Notes: generated by a model not told the origin, from the letters alone. A stretch of DNA of 64,000 nt from Candidatus Scalindua sp. (GCA_030748215.1 JASMMK010000045.1:1-64000); one strand, 5' to 3'; shown: positions 53,261-62,388, counted from the stretch's first letter. A program made the numbers and translations.

Positions 53261-53300
53261 AAAAAAAGAGGGCAGGAGTTTTGATATCTCCTGCCCTCTC
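53261..53300 (-). terminator. Terminator of the octaheme cytochrome gene
   Basis: On the minus strand GAGGGCAGGAG pairs with CTCCTGCCCTC around ATATCAAAA, followed by seven T residues (53267-53261). Confidence 0.9.
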
Positions 53301-53316
53301 AAAAACAATAATTGTT

Positions 53317-54669
53317 TTATTCTGTTTTTTCAATTGTATTAAGTGTGTCTGTGTATTCACCCTTCTTCCAGAACTCGTCAGGTACATACTCTATACCTAC
53401 CTTCGTTTCCAGGGCTTTTAGACGTCTCAACTTGCTTGCTTCTGATTTTACTTTCAACAGAGATTCGTCCTGTTGGAAAGCAGCAACGTATGTCTGCATA
53501 TCCGCTGACATATGGAAGGCCGACTTGAATATAGTCGTTCCCTGGTAGACAAGCATATCAAAGTATGTACGTTCAATCTCAGTGATATTGTACATTCTGC
53601 CTCCCAGATTCCATTTATGTCCTTCGTCAAGATATGGGGCCAGGTCCTTTGGCATCGCTTCCAACAATCCCTCTTTCTGCAAGTCCTCAACAACTGCCTT
53701 TGCCTCTCTCACTTTTGCATGGCTCACCTTGACTGTCTCGTCAGCTCCGCGTAAATAAGCATTAGCGAATCGAGACGAATGGCAATCGTTACAGATGCCT
53801 ATCCATTTCTTTCTTTTTGCCGCGTGTTCCTCGGCTCCACGATCAACTTCCAGAACTCCCATATGGGCATATACAGTGTTCTCAACAGCGTTGTGAGTGC
53901 CTTTATACATGTGACAGTAGGCACAGGTTGGTGCTCTGTAATTTCCTGCTTTTAGAGTTTTGTCCCAATCCCAGTTGTCTCCGTCAATTTTTGTAATGAC
54001 TCCATGTGCGGAGGATTCATAGCACTCTATATCACGATGATCCGGGCCGTTATGGCAATATCCACACGCTTCCGGCCGTCTTGCTTCAGCGGCTTTGAAG
54101 GTATGCCTGAAATGACATGAGTCACATTTGTTCTCAACAGCATGACACTGCGCACACCCGGCGACCTCAGGCTGAGGTTTGTTGATCTGCCACCCCGCTT
54201 CAACAACGTCCGGATGGAAGGCTCTCGCATGAGAAGGGTGTCCTGATTCCCTTTCAGATTTAAACTGTTTAACCTGTTTGGCATGACACCCTTTGGTTCC
54301 ACAGGTGTCCGGTGTTGGCATAAATAGCTTCTGATGATCATTGCCATGACATTTATCACAGGTTACTACTGAACTGCTGTGTTTACTCTCCTTCCAGGCA
54401 AGAACAATTCCCGGAGTTGTCACTTTGTGGCATGTAATACAATCTGTTCCTTGAAATTGACCTTCAACCTTGTTGTCCGGTTCAAAATAGTGTCCCGGAT
54501 CCCACCAACGGAACATCTCGATAGGTGTCCAGAATTTGCCCCATTTACCCTCGCCATTCGCAAGTTTTCCTAGTCCTCCATCTGCAAATGTATTCACAGA
54601 TGAAAAAAGCCCACAAGCTGCCAGTGCAAATGTAAAATAGAATACGAACAACTTCCTTTTTCTATTCAT
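53317..54669 (-). CDS. Octaheme cytochrome c, hydroxylamine oxidoreductase-like
   Basis: A signal peptide (FVFYFTFALAACGLFSSVNTFA) precedes eight heme-c sites: CITCH, CDKCH, CGTKGCH (a CX4CH in place of CXXCH), CAQCH, CDSCH, CGYCH, CAYCH and CNDCH. Order and intervening words (PTPDTCGT, NKCDSCHFRHTF, APTCAYCHM, CNDCHSSRFANAYL) follow HAO of nitrifiers and anammox bacteria. HAO oxidises hydroxylamine; anammox paralogues handle hydroxylamine or hydrazine, or run in reverse on nitrite. By eye, Tyr in QTYVAAF lies where the heme P460 cross-link Tyr of HAO falls. No C-terminal membrane anchor is present. The second ATG (54669) is preferred for ribosome-site spacing. Confidence 0.92.
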   Translation of the reverse strand: MNRKRKLFVFYFTFALAACGLFSSVNTFADGGLGKLANGEGKWGKFWTPIEMFRWWDPGHYFEPDNKVEGQFQGTDCITCHKVTTPGIVLAWKESKHSSSVVTCDKCHGNDHQKLFMPTPDTCGTKGCHAKQVKQFKSERESGHPSHARAFHPDVVEAGWQINKPQPEVAGCAQCHAVENKCDSCHFRHTFKAAEARRPEACGYCHNGPDHRDIECYESSAHGVITKIDGDNWDWDKTLKAGNYRAPTCAYCHMYKGTHNAVENTVYAHMGVLEVDRGAEEHAAKRKKWIGICNDCHSSRFANAYLRGADETVKVSHAKVREAKAVVEDLQKEGLLEAMPKDLAPYLDEGHKWNLGGRMYNITEIERTYFDMLVYQGTTIFKSAFHMSADMQTYVAAFQQDESLLKVKSEASKLRRLKALETKVGIEYVPDEFWKKGEYTDTLNTIEKTE

Positions 54670-54822
54670 ATACATCTCCTCCCTTTCTCAACGTAGCTTT
54701 TTTTACTAGTAATAAATTAATAATTATATCAGGAAGACGTATCCATGAAATTGCCTGCCCAATAGCGCATAATGTTTTGACGTATACATAGTGTTATTTT
54801 AATTACTTATAATAATATATGG

Positions 54823-55803
54823 TTGAAAAGAAAAGCAAGAAGAAAAATGGCCCTGAAATTGGATCGGTTTAAAAAGTTAGTTGACTGTCTGGTAAGATTT
54901 AATAGAATTTCTAATATGACAACTGAAAACAAAATGAGATCCGAAGTAGTGAAAAGATACGAGTTTAAATTACACGGCTGGATAGGTATCTTCTTAATTG
55001 TGATTGCTGAGCTGGCAGTTATCTTTCAGCACAGTTCCCCTATATCTCACCGTATAGGTATGTGGACTACTCCCTTATGCTGGTGGGGTTATATCTTTCT
55101 GATCGATGCTATAATTTTTCGGCTGAAGGGTAACTCGCTTATCAGCAACAGAAGAAGAAACTTTCTGCTGCAACTTCCTCTATCGATAATAATCTGGTTG
55201 CTCTTCGAGCTATACAACCTGCACCTCGCTAACTGGAAATATATTGGTCTGCCGACTAATCCGGTAGAGCTTTGCCTGGGGATGGGATTGGCATTTGCAA
55301 CGATAATGCCAGGGATGTTTCTCACAGCAGAGCTTCTGGAAACACTTCGTATCTTCGATAGATTCCATATTGCAAAACTTAAGGTAACAAACAGGACAAT
55401 TTACGGAGGTATCGTTCTAGGCTTCTTCTTTGTCATGGCGCCACTCTTACTGCCGCAAAGTTCCGCTAAATACCTGTTTGGTCTCGTATGGACAGGCTTT
55501 GTGTTGCTGATAGAACCGATCGTGTACTCAAGCAGGGGTGATTCTCTATTAAGGGATCTGGAGGATGGAATGCTGAACAGAATCCTCTCTCTCTTTGCGG
55601 CCGGATTTATCTGCGGTTTCCTATGGGAGTTCTGGAACTTCTGGGCACCGTCAAAATGGATCTACACAGCACCTTTCATGCAGGACCTTAAGATATTTGA
55701 AATGCCCGTCGTTGGCTTCCTTGGCTTTGGCCCTTTCGCGTGGGAATATTTTGTAATGTATAACTTCGCCAGGTTGTTATTAAAAAGAGATTTGGAGAAA
55801 TAG
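54823..55803 (+). CDS. Hypothetical polytopic membrane protein
   Basis: The 326-residue product has about 8 hydrophobic segments, starting after residue 50 (IGIFLIVIAELAVIF), with WWGYIFLIDAIIF, LPLSIIIWLLFELYNLHLANWKY and, late in the chain, GFICGFLWEFWNFWAPSKWIY. The two segments FELYNLHLANWKY and WEFWNFWAPSKWIY look like a repeated motif (E-x-(Y/F/W)-N ... W-x-Y), suggesting an internal duplication. No family is recognised. A TTG at 54823 or an ATG at 54847 may be the start. Confidence 0.6.
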   Translation: MKRKARRKMALKLDRFKKLVDCLVRFNRISNMTTENKMRSEVVKRYEFKLHGWIGIFLIVIAELAVIFQHSSPISHRIGMWTTPLCWWGYIFLIDAIIFRLKGNSLISNRRRNFLLQLPLSIIIWLLFELYNLHLANWKYIGLPTNPVELCLGMGLAFATIMPGMFLTAELLETLRIFDRFHIAKLKVTNRTIYGGIVLGFFFVMAPLLLPQSSAKYLFGLVWTGFVLLIEPIVYSSRGDSLLRDLEDGMLNRILSLFAAGFICGFLWEFWNFWAPSKWIYTAPFMQDLKIFEMPVVGFLGFGPFAWEYFVMYNFARLLLKRDLEK

Positions 55804-55835
55804 TTTTAAGGTTCTCCTTTATTCTAACATCTTGA

Positions 55836-56771
55836 TTATTGTGCCCCCATCAATCCTTTGTAAATCGTTACTTCTCGCATGGCTTTCTTCTTCAAATCTT
55901 CGTCTTTGCTTTTGAGGCCCTTATTCCAGTATGCAAATCCCAGATTGCTGTGAGCGTCGGGTAGCGTGGGGTTTATCTCTATCGCTTTTTTGAGGATGGC
56001 AATGGCTTCATCAAACATTTTTTTCTCACAATAGACCAGGCCCATATTGCTGTATGCGTCTGCGAATTTTGGATCGATACCAATAGCAAGTTCATACTCC
56101 TCCATTGCCTCGTCAAGCTTGCCCTGTTCATAGTAGACAAAGCCCAGATTAAGGTGCGCTGTCTTGAATTGTGGATCGATCTCGATAGCCTTTTTAAGTT
56201 CCGCAGCTGCATCGTCCAGCCGTCCCATGCTGAAATAGACGCTTTCAAGATAGCAGTAGATTTCGGGATCTTTTTTCTCTATCTCCAGGGCCTTTTTGAA
56301 CTCTGCAAGCGCTTCATTCAGCAAGCCTGTTTTGTAATAAGAGCGTCCGATGTATTTATGTGCATCCACGTTATCAGGGTCTATCTCCAGGACCTGTTTC
56401 AGTGTGCTTACACTCTCTTGATACATATTGCGTTCGGTATAGACGAGAGAGAGATTAATACGTGCTTCAATGGAATCTGGTTTCAGCTGAATGGTTTTCT
56501 GGTACTCTGATATTGCGTCATTGAACTTCATCTTCAGTTCGTAGAGGGTACCGAGGTTAAAATGCGCATCTGCATCGTCCGGGTTGGCGATAACTGTCTC
56601 GTTGTATGCGATAATTTTCTTGTCTATTTCCTTAAGTTCTGCTTCTGTTTTTCCAATCTGGCTTGCAAGCTCTTCTGTTGAGAGCTCTGTTCCCTCATGC
56701 GCATAACCGGTAGTGAGAGTAATACATGCAATTGTAAGAGCCATACAAACTATTGATATATATTTATTCAT
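55836..56771 (-). CDS. Exported TPR-repeat protein
   Basis: A signal peptide (ISIVCMALTIACITLTTGYA) is followed by about seven 34-residue TPR units, for example ADAHFNLGTLYELKMKFNDA, DAHKYIGRSYYKTGLLNEA, TAHLNLGFVYYEQGKLDEA and DAYSNMGLVYCEKKMFDEA. This is a periplasmic scaffold. It lies 44 bases downstream of another TPR gene, probably its operon partner. Confidence 0.9.
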   Translation of the reverse strand: MNKYISIVCMALTIACITLTTGYAHEGTELSTEELASQIGKTEAELKEIDKKIIAYNETVIANPDDADAHFNLGTLYELKMKFNDAISEYQKTIQLKPDSIEARINLSLVYTERNMYQESVSTLKQVLEIDPDNVDAHKYIGRSYYKTGLLNEALAEFKKALEIEKKDPEIYCYLESVYFSMGRLDDAAAELKKAIEIDPQFKTAHLNLGFVYYEQGKLDEAMEEYELAIGIDPKFADAYSNMGLVYCEKKMFDEAIAILKKAIEINPTLPDAHSNLGFAYWNKGLKSKDEDLKKKAMREVTIYKGLMGAQ

Positions 56772-56815
56772 AGATTCGTTTCCTGTTTTGTTTATTGTTA
56801 ATTTAATTAATAATT

Positions 56816-57550
56816 TTAATGTGATGCTCCGCCCATTATTTTTGCCTGTTTTGCGTCTTTCTCTTTCATTAACTCTTCGAATTTTTTAAATTCGTTATCA
56901 GCATCTTTTGATCTTCCCTGCATCAGGTAGATGACCCCAAGGTTGTTGTGCGGCTGTGGAAATTTTGCGTCAATAGCAATTGCATTATTAAATGCGGCAA
57001 TGGCTTCATCATTTTTCTCTAATTTTATGAGAGCCATACCGATCTCATCGTACGCAAGTGCGGAAAGGGGGTTTAATTCGATTGCCTTGTTGAGCTCTTC
57101 TATTGCCAGTTCATATTCATCGTCGTATCTATAGGCAATTCCCAGGTTTATGTAACTTTGTGGATTTGCAGGATCAAGCTCTGCAGCTTTCTTATAAGCA
57201 TCGATCGCACCCTCTATCATTCCCTGTGTATAGTAGGCACGTCCCAGATAATTATATACTTTAACCATCTCAGGGTTAATTTCTACTGCCTTCTCCCATG
57301 CCTGAACAGCCAGGGTAAAGTTTCCCTCTTTTATCGCATCAATACCGAAAGTATAATAATCTTCCGCGTCTGTACCCAGGTTTGGAAGCTTCGCTACCGG
57401 TTTTTTCTCAACCGGTGCTTCAACTTTCACTTCTGCCGGTGCAACTACCACTTCCGGTGCCTCTTCTTTTCCGCATCCATTTATTAAGAGTGCTGCCACT
57501 ATCAGGCAAACAATTGGATAGAGATTTGTTAGTTTACAGATGTTTTTCAT
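56816..57550 (-). CDS. TPR-repeat lipoprotein
   Basis: A lipobox (ALLINGC) is followed by a Pro/Val/Ala/Lys linker (residues about 28-55) and five TPR units (VYNYLGRAYYTQGMIEGA, SYINLGIAYRYDDEYELA, AYDEIGMALIKLEKNDEA, PHNNLGVIYLMQGRSKDA). It is anchored by lipid and probably works with the exported TPR protein encoded just downstream. The 244-residue length and the extended linker suggest reach across the periplasm. Confidence 0.9.
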   Translation of the reverse strand: MKNICKLTNLYPIVCLIVAALLINGCGKEEAPEVVVAPAEVKVEAPVEKKPVAKLPNLGTDAEDYYTFGIDAIKEGNFTLAVQAWEKAVEINPEMVKVYNYLGRAYYTQGMIEGAIDAYKKAAELDPANPQSYINLGIAYRYDDEYELAIEELNKAIELNPLSALAYDEIGMALIKLEKNDEAIAAFNNAIAIDAKFPQPHNNLGVIYLMQGRSKDADNEFKKFEELMKEKDAKQAKIMGGASH

Positions 57551-57615
57551 GTGTTTTCCTTTTGTAAAAAAATTATTGTAATTGTTACAAATTCTTAACT
57601 ATTTTATGCTGGCTC

Positions 57616-58605
57616 TTATGTCATACGTTGAGCCATAAAGTTTGCGATATCCTTGAAGACCGCTTTATTATCTGTTGGTATTTCGTCGATTATATCATAA
57701 GTCTGCTTTATTAAATCATCAGCATATTTTTGTGCATGCTCTATAGAGCCATGTTTATTGTAAATATTCAGAACAGATTGTACATCGTCATCAGTAGTCT
57801 CTTCTCTCTGTTTCGTCATTATTTCGATAAGTGATGTTTTGTCGTCATTATTTGCTATCTCTAATGTATATGCATATAAGAAACTGGCTTTTCCCTCTTT
57901 AATGTCTGATCCAATAACTCCTCCGCGTCCTTTACCTACCGTTAAATCAATCAGATCGTCTTTTATCTGGAAGGCGGGTCCCATTAACTTACCTAACGCC
58001 CAGATCTTATCTATAGTTCCCTCAATATTTCCCGATGCTACAGCACCGCCGACCATTCCACAGGCGAGATAATACCCGGTTTTCAACCTTACAAGTCCAA
58101 GATATTTCTCAACTGTATAATCAGTAGCACCTCTTGCATTGATATCCAGCGCCTGACCCTCTACAGTTTTTTCGTATGTCAGGTTAAATATCTCTAATAG
58201 CTTCAGCTTTCTGTCTGATGGAACCGGGCTTATTAGAATACAGTGGTATGCCCGCGCCAACAGGTAATCGCCGGCATTGATAGCATTGGCAACACCATAT
58301 TTAACCCAGACGGTTGGCTGATCGCGTCGCATGGTATCTTCATCTTCAATATCATCGTGCAGAAGGAACATATTGTGTAGAATCTCTATAGCCAATGCAA
58401 AATGAAGCGCTTCGTCCGGATTGCCACCCAGTTCCTTGCACGTAATCAGGCATATAGCAGGCCTTATGCGTTTTCCTCCAGTTCTCAGGTGATGCCAAAT
58501 CGGCTCGCTCAAATAGTCATCTCTATCCGGAGGTATGATCTCTTTAAGAAGATCATCAATCTTTTTGCCATACGTTTTTATAGATTCTTCTATGTTCGTC
58601 TGCAT
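57616..58605 (-). CDS. Polyprenyl diphosphate synthase
   Basis: A trans-isoprenyl synthase of 329 residues that extends allylic diphosphates with IPP. The first Asp-rich motif is LLHDDIEDEDTMRR and the second is AFQIKDDLIDLTVGKG. GGKRIRPAICLI also fits. Chain length is set by the residues before the first motif (NMFLLHDD); the Met-Phe there suggests products of C15-C20 or longer, without certainty. The family includes farnesyl, geranylgeranyl and octaprenyl synthases. Confidence 0.9.
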   Translation of the reverse strand: MQTNIEESIKTYGKKIDDLLKEIIPPDRDDYLSEPIWHHLRTGGKRIRPAICLITCKELGGNPDEALHFALAIEILHNMFLLHDDIEDEDTMRRDQPTVWVKYGVANAINAGDYLLARAYHCILISPVPSDRKLKLLEIFNLTYEKTVEGQALDINARGATDYTVEKYLGLVRLKTGYYLACGMVGGAVASGNIEGTIDKIWALGKLMGPAFQIKDDLIDLTVGKGRGGVIGSDIKEGKASFLYAYTLEIANNDDKTSLIEIMTKQREETTDDDVQSVLNIYNKHGSIEHAQKYADDLIKQTYDIIDEIPTDNKAVFKDIANFMAQRMT

Positions 58606-58663
58606 TTTCTTGTTTTAACTTTAGGCGCTTTAGCTCACTTAAGACACTTCACACTTATTTATT

Positions 58664-59221
58664 CTATGCTCGACCCATGAATTCACCCGTACGAGTATCA
58701 ATCTTTACCATTTCATCTGTATTTACAAAGAGTGGTACTTTGGTTACATAGCCTGTTTCCAGTGTTGCCGGTTTGAATACGTTTGTTACTGTATCACCTT
58801 TTGTGCCTGGATCTGTCTCTGTAATCTTCAATATGACAGAGGATGGAAGTTCAATCCCGATTGGGTTATTATTGTAAAGCGAAACCGATACTTTGGAATT
58901 TGGCGCTATATATGACATTGCATCTCCAAGTACTTCCTTTGAAAGAAAGGCTTGCTCATAGTTTTCTGTGTCCATAAAGCAATAGTTGTTTCCTTCCTGA
59001 TATAAATATTCCATATCCCTGTGATCCACAAATATATCTTCCACCTTATCTGATGGTCTGAAACGTTTTTGAGTGACATTGCCCTGTTTTAAGCTTTTTA
59101 TACTCACCTGCATATGAGCACGCCCCTTACCGGGGGTGACGTGATTAAAGCCGGCTACCGTATAGAGTTCTCCGTCAATCTTTACAACCAGTCCTTTTCG
59201 CATATCTATTGCATTTATCAA
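58664..59221 (-). CDS. efp: Translation elongation factor P
   Basis: EF-P relieves ribosome stalling at proline runs. The 185-residue protein has all three domains: KOW-like (MRKGLVVKIDGELYTVAGF), the OB domain, and the C-terminal GYVTKVPLFVNTDEMVKIDTR. The modified position is Lys32 in TPGKGRAH, in the usual loop. No modifying enzyme (EpmA/B) is in the window. The gene lies between the polyprenyl synthase and hemW in a closely packed minus-strand cluster. Confidence 0.96.
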   Translation of the reverse strand: MINAIDMRKGLVVKIDGELYTVAGFNHVTPGKGRAHMQVSIKSLKQGNVTQKRFRPSDKVEDIFVDHRDMEYLYQEGNNYCFMDTENYEQAFLSKEVLGDAMSYIAPNSKVSVSLYNNNPIGIELPSSVILKITETDPGTKGDTVTNVFKPATLETGYVTKVPLFVNTDEMVKIDTRTGEFMGRA

Positions 59222-59245
59222 TTGAATAGCTCCTTAATAAAATTG

Positions 59246-60382
59246 TTACACAAATTCCATCATTACTGAGTCTGCTACAGACAGGCCTTTTGTGGTTAAC
59301 TTAACTCTCTCATTATCGAAGTTAATCAAGCCTGCTTGTGTCAGATTATTTAATTGTTTTTCAAAAAGTTCGTTTAAATCAAAACCGGATCTTTTGGTAA
59401 ATTCTTTTTTTGATATTCCGGATGTCATTCTCAATGCCATAATGAGTATTTCAGATGCGCGCTGCTTCTGAGGTAATTTCTCAGAAAAACATTTTAACCT
59501 CTTCTTCGATATAGATGAAGAGGTATACTCTTTTACGCTCTTTATATTACAGTATCGTTCGCCATTAACATAGGAAAATGCTCCGGCGCCTATTCCGATG
59601 TATTCCCTGTTTTTCCAGTAGACGGTATTATGCAGACACTCTTTATCCTGCTTTGCAAAGTTTGATATTTCATAATGATTATAATCATTGTCACGGAGAA
59701 AGTCATTTGTGAATTCATACATTTTCAGCTCATCCTCTTCACTTAATTTCTGAAGGGTTCCGGAATCAGTCATCTCAACAATTGGTGTTCCCTGTTCATA
59801 AGTAAGGCAATAAGCAGAGATATGTTCCGGGTCCAGTTTGCAACATTCTCGCAAGTCCTTCTTCCATTCGTTTAAGGTTTGAGCAGGATAACCGTAAATG
59901 AGATCAATACTGATATTATTGAACCCTTTTTCTCTTAAGTTAATGAAAATATCTTTTGCTTCATTTGCAGAGTGGATTCGCCCCAGAAGTTTCAAATATC
60001 GGTCGTTAAAGGATTGAATACCAATACTGACCCGATCAACATGGCGGTTTTTCATGATGATGGCTTTTTCATCGCTCAATGTGCCGGGATTTACTTCAAT
60101 TGTATATTCCTTGAGGCTGGGGACATCGACGTGTTTGGAGATTATATTCAACAGCCTGTCTAGTTGCATCTCATTTAAAACTGTTGGAGTGCCGCCACCA
60201 ATAAAAACGGTCTTAAAGGAGTGTTTTTCGGTTGCCGATTGAAGTTCCTGTTCAATCGCCTTTAGATACTCATCAACTATATGTGATTTTGTTACAATTG
60301 AATTGAAATCACAATATATGCATTTGCTTATACAAAATGGAATATGAATATACAGAGAAGGTATATGATGTTGAATAGTCAC
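59246..60382 (-). CDS. hemW: HemW-like radical SAM heme chaperone
   Basis: The radical SAM motif CISKCIYCDFNS follows SLYIHIPF, as in HemW/HemN. FIGGGTPTVL, EVNPGTLSD, RVSIGIQSFND and SIDLIYGYPAQT are also diagnostic, and a C-terminal HemN_C region is present. HemW inserts heme into proteins; the coproporphyrinogen dehydrogenase HemN is longer, has extra N-terminal residues and a different C-terminus. The GTG at 60382, 8 bases after pcm ends, is chosen; the frame upstream overlaps pcm. Confidence 0.9.
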   Translation of the reverse strand: MTIQHHIPSLYIHIPFCISKCIYCDFNSIVTKSHIVDEYLKAIEQELQSATEKHSFKTVFIGGGTPTVLNEMQLDRLLNIISKHVDVPSLKEYTIEVNPGTLSDEKAIIMKNRHVDRVSIGIQSFNDRYLKLLGRIHSANEAKDIFINLREKGFNNISIDLIYGYPAQTLNEWKKDLRECCKLDPEHISAYCLTYEQGTPIVEMTDSGTLQKLSEEDELKMYEFTNDFLRDNDYNHYEISNFAKQDKECLHNTVYWKNREYIGIGAGAFSYVNGERYCNIKSVKEYTSSSISKKRLKCFSEKLPQKQRASEILIMALRMTSGISKKEFTKRSGFDLNELFEKQLNNLTQAGLINFDNERVKLTTKGLSVADSVMMEFV

Positions 60383-60390
60383 TGCTAAGC

Positions 60391-61083
60391 CTAATTGTTT
60401 TCGAACTCTTGTCTTACCAATGGAACAAACATACATTGAAAGAGCTCTTCTTTAATTAATTTCCCTTTTACTTTTGTCGCCCTGACTAGAGTTTGTGCGT
60501 CAGTGCCACCTATAGGTATTATAATCCTTCCTTTTTCTGCGAGTTGTTTAATAAGCGGTTCAGGTATGTCGAAAGTTGCTGCAGTCACTATTATACCGTC
60601 AAAAGGAGCTTCTTCCTCGTAACCTACACTTCCGTCAGCAATATGAAGCTTTACTCTGTCTCCGTAGCCTAACTCATTTATCTTTGCCATCGCTTTGTGT
60701 GCCAGCTGTGCCCTGACTTCAACAGTATAAACTTTTTCGTGTATTTCTGCAAGAAGTGCAGTTTGATAGCCGGAACCGGTACCAACTTCAAGAATCCGGT
60801 CTCCTTTTTTAATCGAAAGTGCCTGGATCATATATGCAACGATATAGGGCTGAGAAATAGTTTGCATCTCTTCAATTGGAAGAGGCGTATCATCGTAAGC
60901 TCTGTCCCAAAGATCAGCAGGCAGGAATTCGTGTCTGGGGACCTTTGCCATAGCCCGGAGAACTTCCTTATCTACAATATCTCTGGCTATTAATTGAGCT
61001 CTTACCATTCGTTCCCGTTTTTCATTAAAAGATGAGTTTGTAGAAACCATATTTTTTAAGAATTTTTTTATTGTGTACATCAA
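60391..61083 (-). CDS. pcm: Protein-L-isoaspartate O-methyltransferase
   Basis: Pcm repairs L-isoaspartyl residues in aged proteins using S-adenosylmethionine. The 230-residue protein shows RVPRHEF-like KVPRHEFLPADLWDRAY, DDTPLPIEEMQTISQPYIVA, the AdoMet loop VGTGSGYQTALLAEI and DGIIVTAATFDIPEPLI. All are typical of the family. It ends 8 bases before hemW and starts 2 bases after the glycosyltransferase gene, so the three are probably co-transcribed. Confidence 0.94.
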   Translation of the reverse strand: MMYTIKKFLKNMVSTNSSFNEKRERMVRAQLIARDIVDKEVLRAMAKVPRHEFLPADLWDRAYDDTPLPIEEMQTISQPYIVAYMIQALSIKKGDRILEVGTGSGYQTALLAEIHEKVYTVEVRAQLAHKAMAKINELGYGDRVKLHIADGSVGYEEEAPFDGIIVTAATFDIPEPLIKQLAEKGRIIIPIGGTDAQTLVRATKVKGKLIKEELFQCMFVPLVRQEFENN

Positions 61084-61085
61084 AT

Positions 61086-61799
61086 TTACACTGCCAGCTG
61101 ATTTCTTGAGCTTTCACTCATCTCTTTCTTAATTATCTCTTTGTAATAGTTAATTCTTGTTGTGGGGTTATCGAGCTCTCCGCTGAAACGTTTCTCTGCA
61201 TTGTTATAAATAAGTTCAACCGGTATCTCTTTAATGTTGAGTCCTAATTTCCACGCCTGCATCCACAATTGCAGAGGCATGCCGTAGCCTTCCTCTGTCA
61301 GCTTCATTTCCTTTATTGCATCAGCTTTATATGCTTTGAAACCACAAAAGGAGTCTGTCAGCTCAAGCGTTGTAGTTTTATTCAGTATTCTGGTTATTTC
61401 CATATTTATTGCATATCGGTCTGGTGGGATTTGTGGGTTTAATTTATTGGCTTGTACTAGATATCTTGATCCTGACACAATATCATAGTTTGATATTTGA
61501 GCCAGGAATATTTGTATTTCATCCGGTATGTGTTGACCGTCACAATCCATTGTAATTATGCTGTCGTAGCCATTTGAGATTCCATGTTTGAATGCGTCAA
61601 TAATAGTCTGTCCATAGCCAAGATTTTTTTCATGGACGATAGTGTTTATATTTTCAATATCTGACAATTCTTCTTGCGTGCCATCTGTAGACCCGTCGTC
61701 TATAACCAGTATGTCTAAATCGTATTTTTTTATTTGTGAAATAATAAAACCGATATCTTTTTTTTCGTTGTAGGCTGGTAGTGCTATGAGTGTATTCAT
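61086..61799 (-). CDS. Family 2 glycosyltransferase (DPM1/GT2 type)
   Basis: The 237-residue enzyme starts TLIALPAYNEKKDIGFIISQ, with LVIDDGSTDGTQEEL and the metal-binding ITMDCDGQHIPDEIQIF (DxD-like). This is the dolichol-phosphate mannose synthase-like group, which transfers sugars from nucleotide donors to lipid carriers. There is no membrane anchor. It heads the pcm-hemW cluster. The sugar and acceptor are unknown. Confidence 0.87.
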   Translation of the reverse strand: MNTLIALPAYNEKKDIGFIISQIKKYDLDILVIDDGSTDGTQEELSDIENINTIVHEKNLGYGQTIIDAFKHGISNGYDSIITMDCDGQHIPDEIQIFLAQISNYDIVSGSRYLVQANKLNPQIPPDRYAINMEITRILNKTTTLELTDSFCGFKAYKADAIKEMKLTEEGYGMPLQLWMQAWKLGLNIKEIPVELIYNNAEKRFSGELDNPTTRINYYKEIIKKEMSESSRNQLAV

Positions 61800-61941
61800 G
61801 GTTAAATTTTTTCTGCTGAAAGTGACAAACTTATAATCTTTTCAATCTTATAATGTAAACAATTTAAATCAAGAAAAATATACACATGGGAAAGAGTGTG
61901 CGCGAATCATAAATTATAGTATGTAAACGCATATTTTTTTC

Positions 61942-61970
61942 TTGACAATAATTAAGTCGCATGATACAAG
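61942..61970 (+). promoter_or_regulatory. Promoter of the histone-like gene
   Basis: TTGACA (61942-61947), a 17-base spacer and TACAAG (61965-61970) preceded by TGA. The leader of about 90 bases to the start at 62064 has no obvious riboswitch. Confidence 0.65.
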
Positions 61971-62063
61971 CCACTTATAGTGTGGGAGAGAGCATAAAGA
62001 GTACTGGCGATTACGACTTAATTATTGTTCTAGTTTTTATAATTTTTGGAGAAGGAGATCTCT

Positions 62064-62375
62064 ATGGCTGCTAAAAAACCAGCTAAGAAGAAGGCGAAAA
62101 AAACAGTTGTTAAATTATGGACAAAGGCAGAGTTGAGTACGCTAAAAAAAGAGTATCCGAAAAGTGACACACAGAAACTTGCAAAAAAACTTAAGAGAAC
62201 ATTAGAAGCCGTTCGTTTCCAGGCAAAAAAACACGGTCTGAAAAAAACAAAAACATATATGCAGTCTTTATATAAAGCAGCCAGTAAACCAGCTAAGAAA
62301 AAACCAGCAGCAAAGAAAAAGGTAGTTAAGAAAGCTACAAAGAAAAGGGCTGCCTGCAAGAAGAAAAAGCGTTAA
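62064..62375 (+). CDS. Small Lys/Ala-rich DNA-binding protein with SANT/Myb-like core
   Basis: The 103-residue protein is strongly basic. A lysine/alanine/proline tail at each end (AAKKPAKKKAKKT at the start and KKPAAKKKVVKKATKKRAA near the end) flanks a central core (residues about 17-56), LWTKAELSTLKKEYPKSDTQ followed by KLAKKLKRTLEAVRFQAKKH. Core spacing of W, then L, then a helix with Arg-Thr-Leu-Glu-Ala-Val recalls SANT/Myb-like helix-turn-helix domains. The tails look like bacterial histone H1-like (Hc1) proteins. A nucleoid role is likely. The ATG at 62064 has AAGGAG. Confidence 0.7.
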   Translation: MAAKKPAKKKAKKTVVKLWTKAELSTLKKEYPKSDTQKLAKKLKRTLEAVRFQAKKHGLKKTKTYMQSLYKAASKPAKKKPAAKKKVVKKATKKRAACKKKKR

Positions 62376-62388
62376 TTGTAATCAGTAA

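Noticed and set aside
62030-62359. Phe/Ala-rich frame on the minus strand
   Set aside because: It is the complement of the lysine-rich histone-like gene, which has the promoter and ribosome site.
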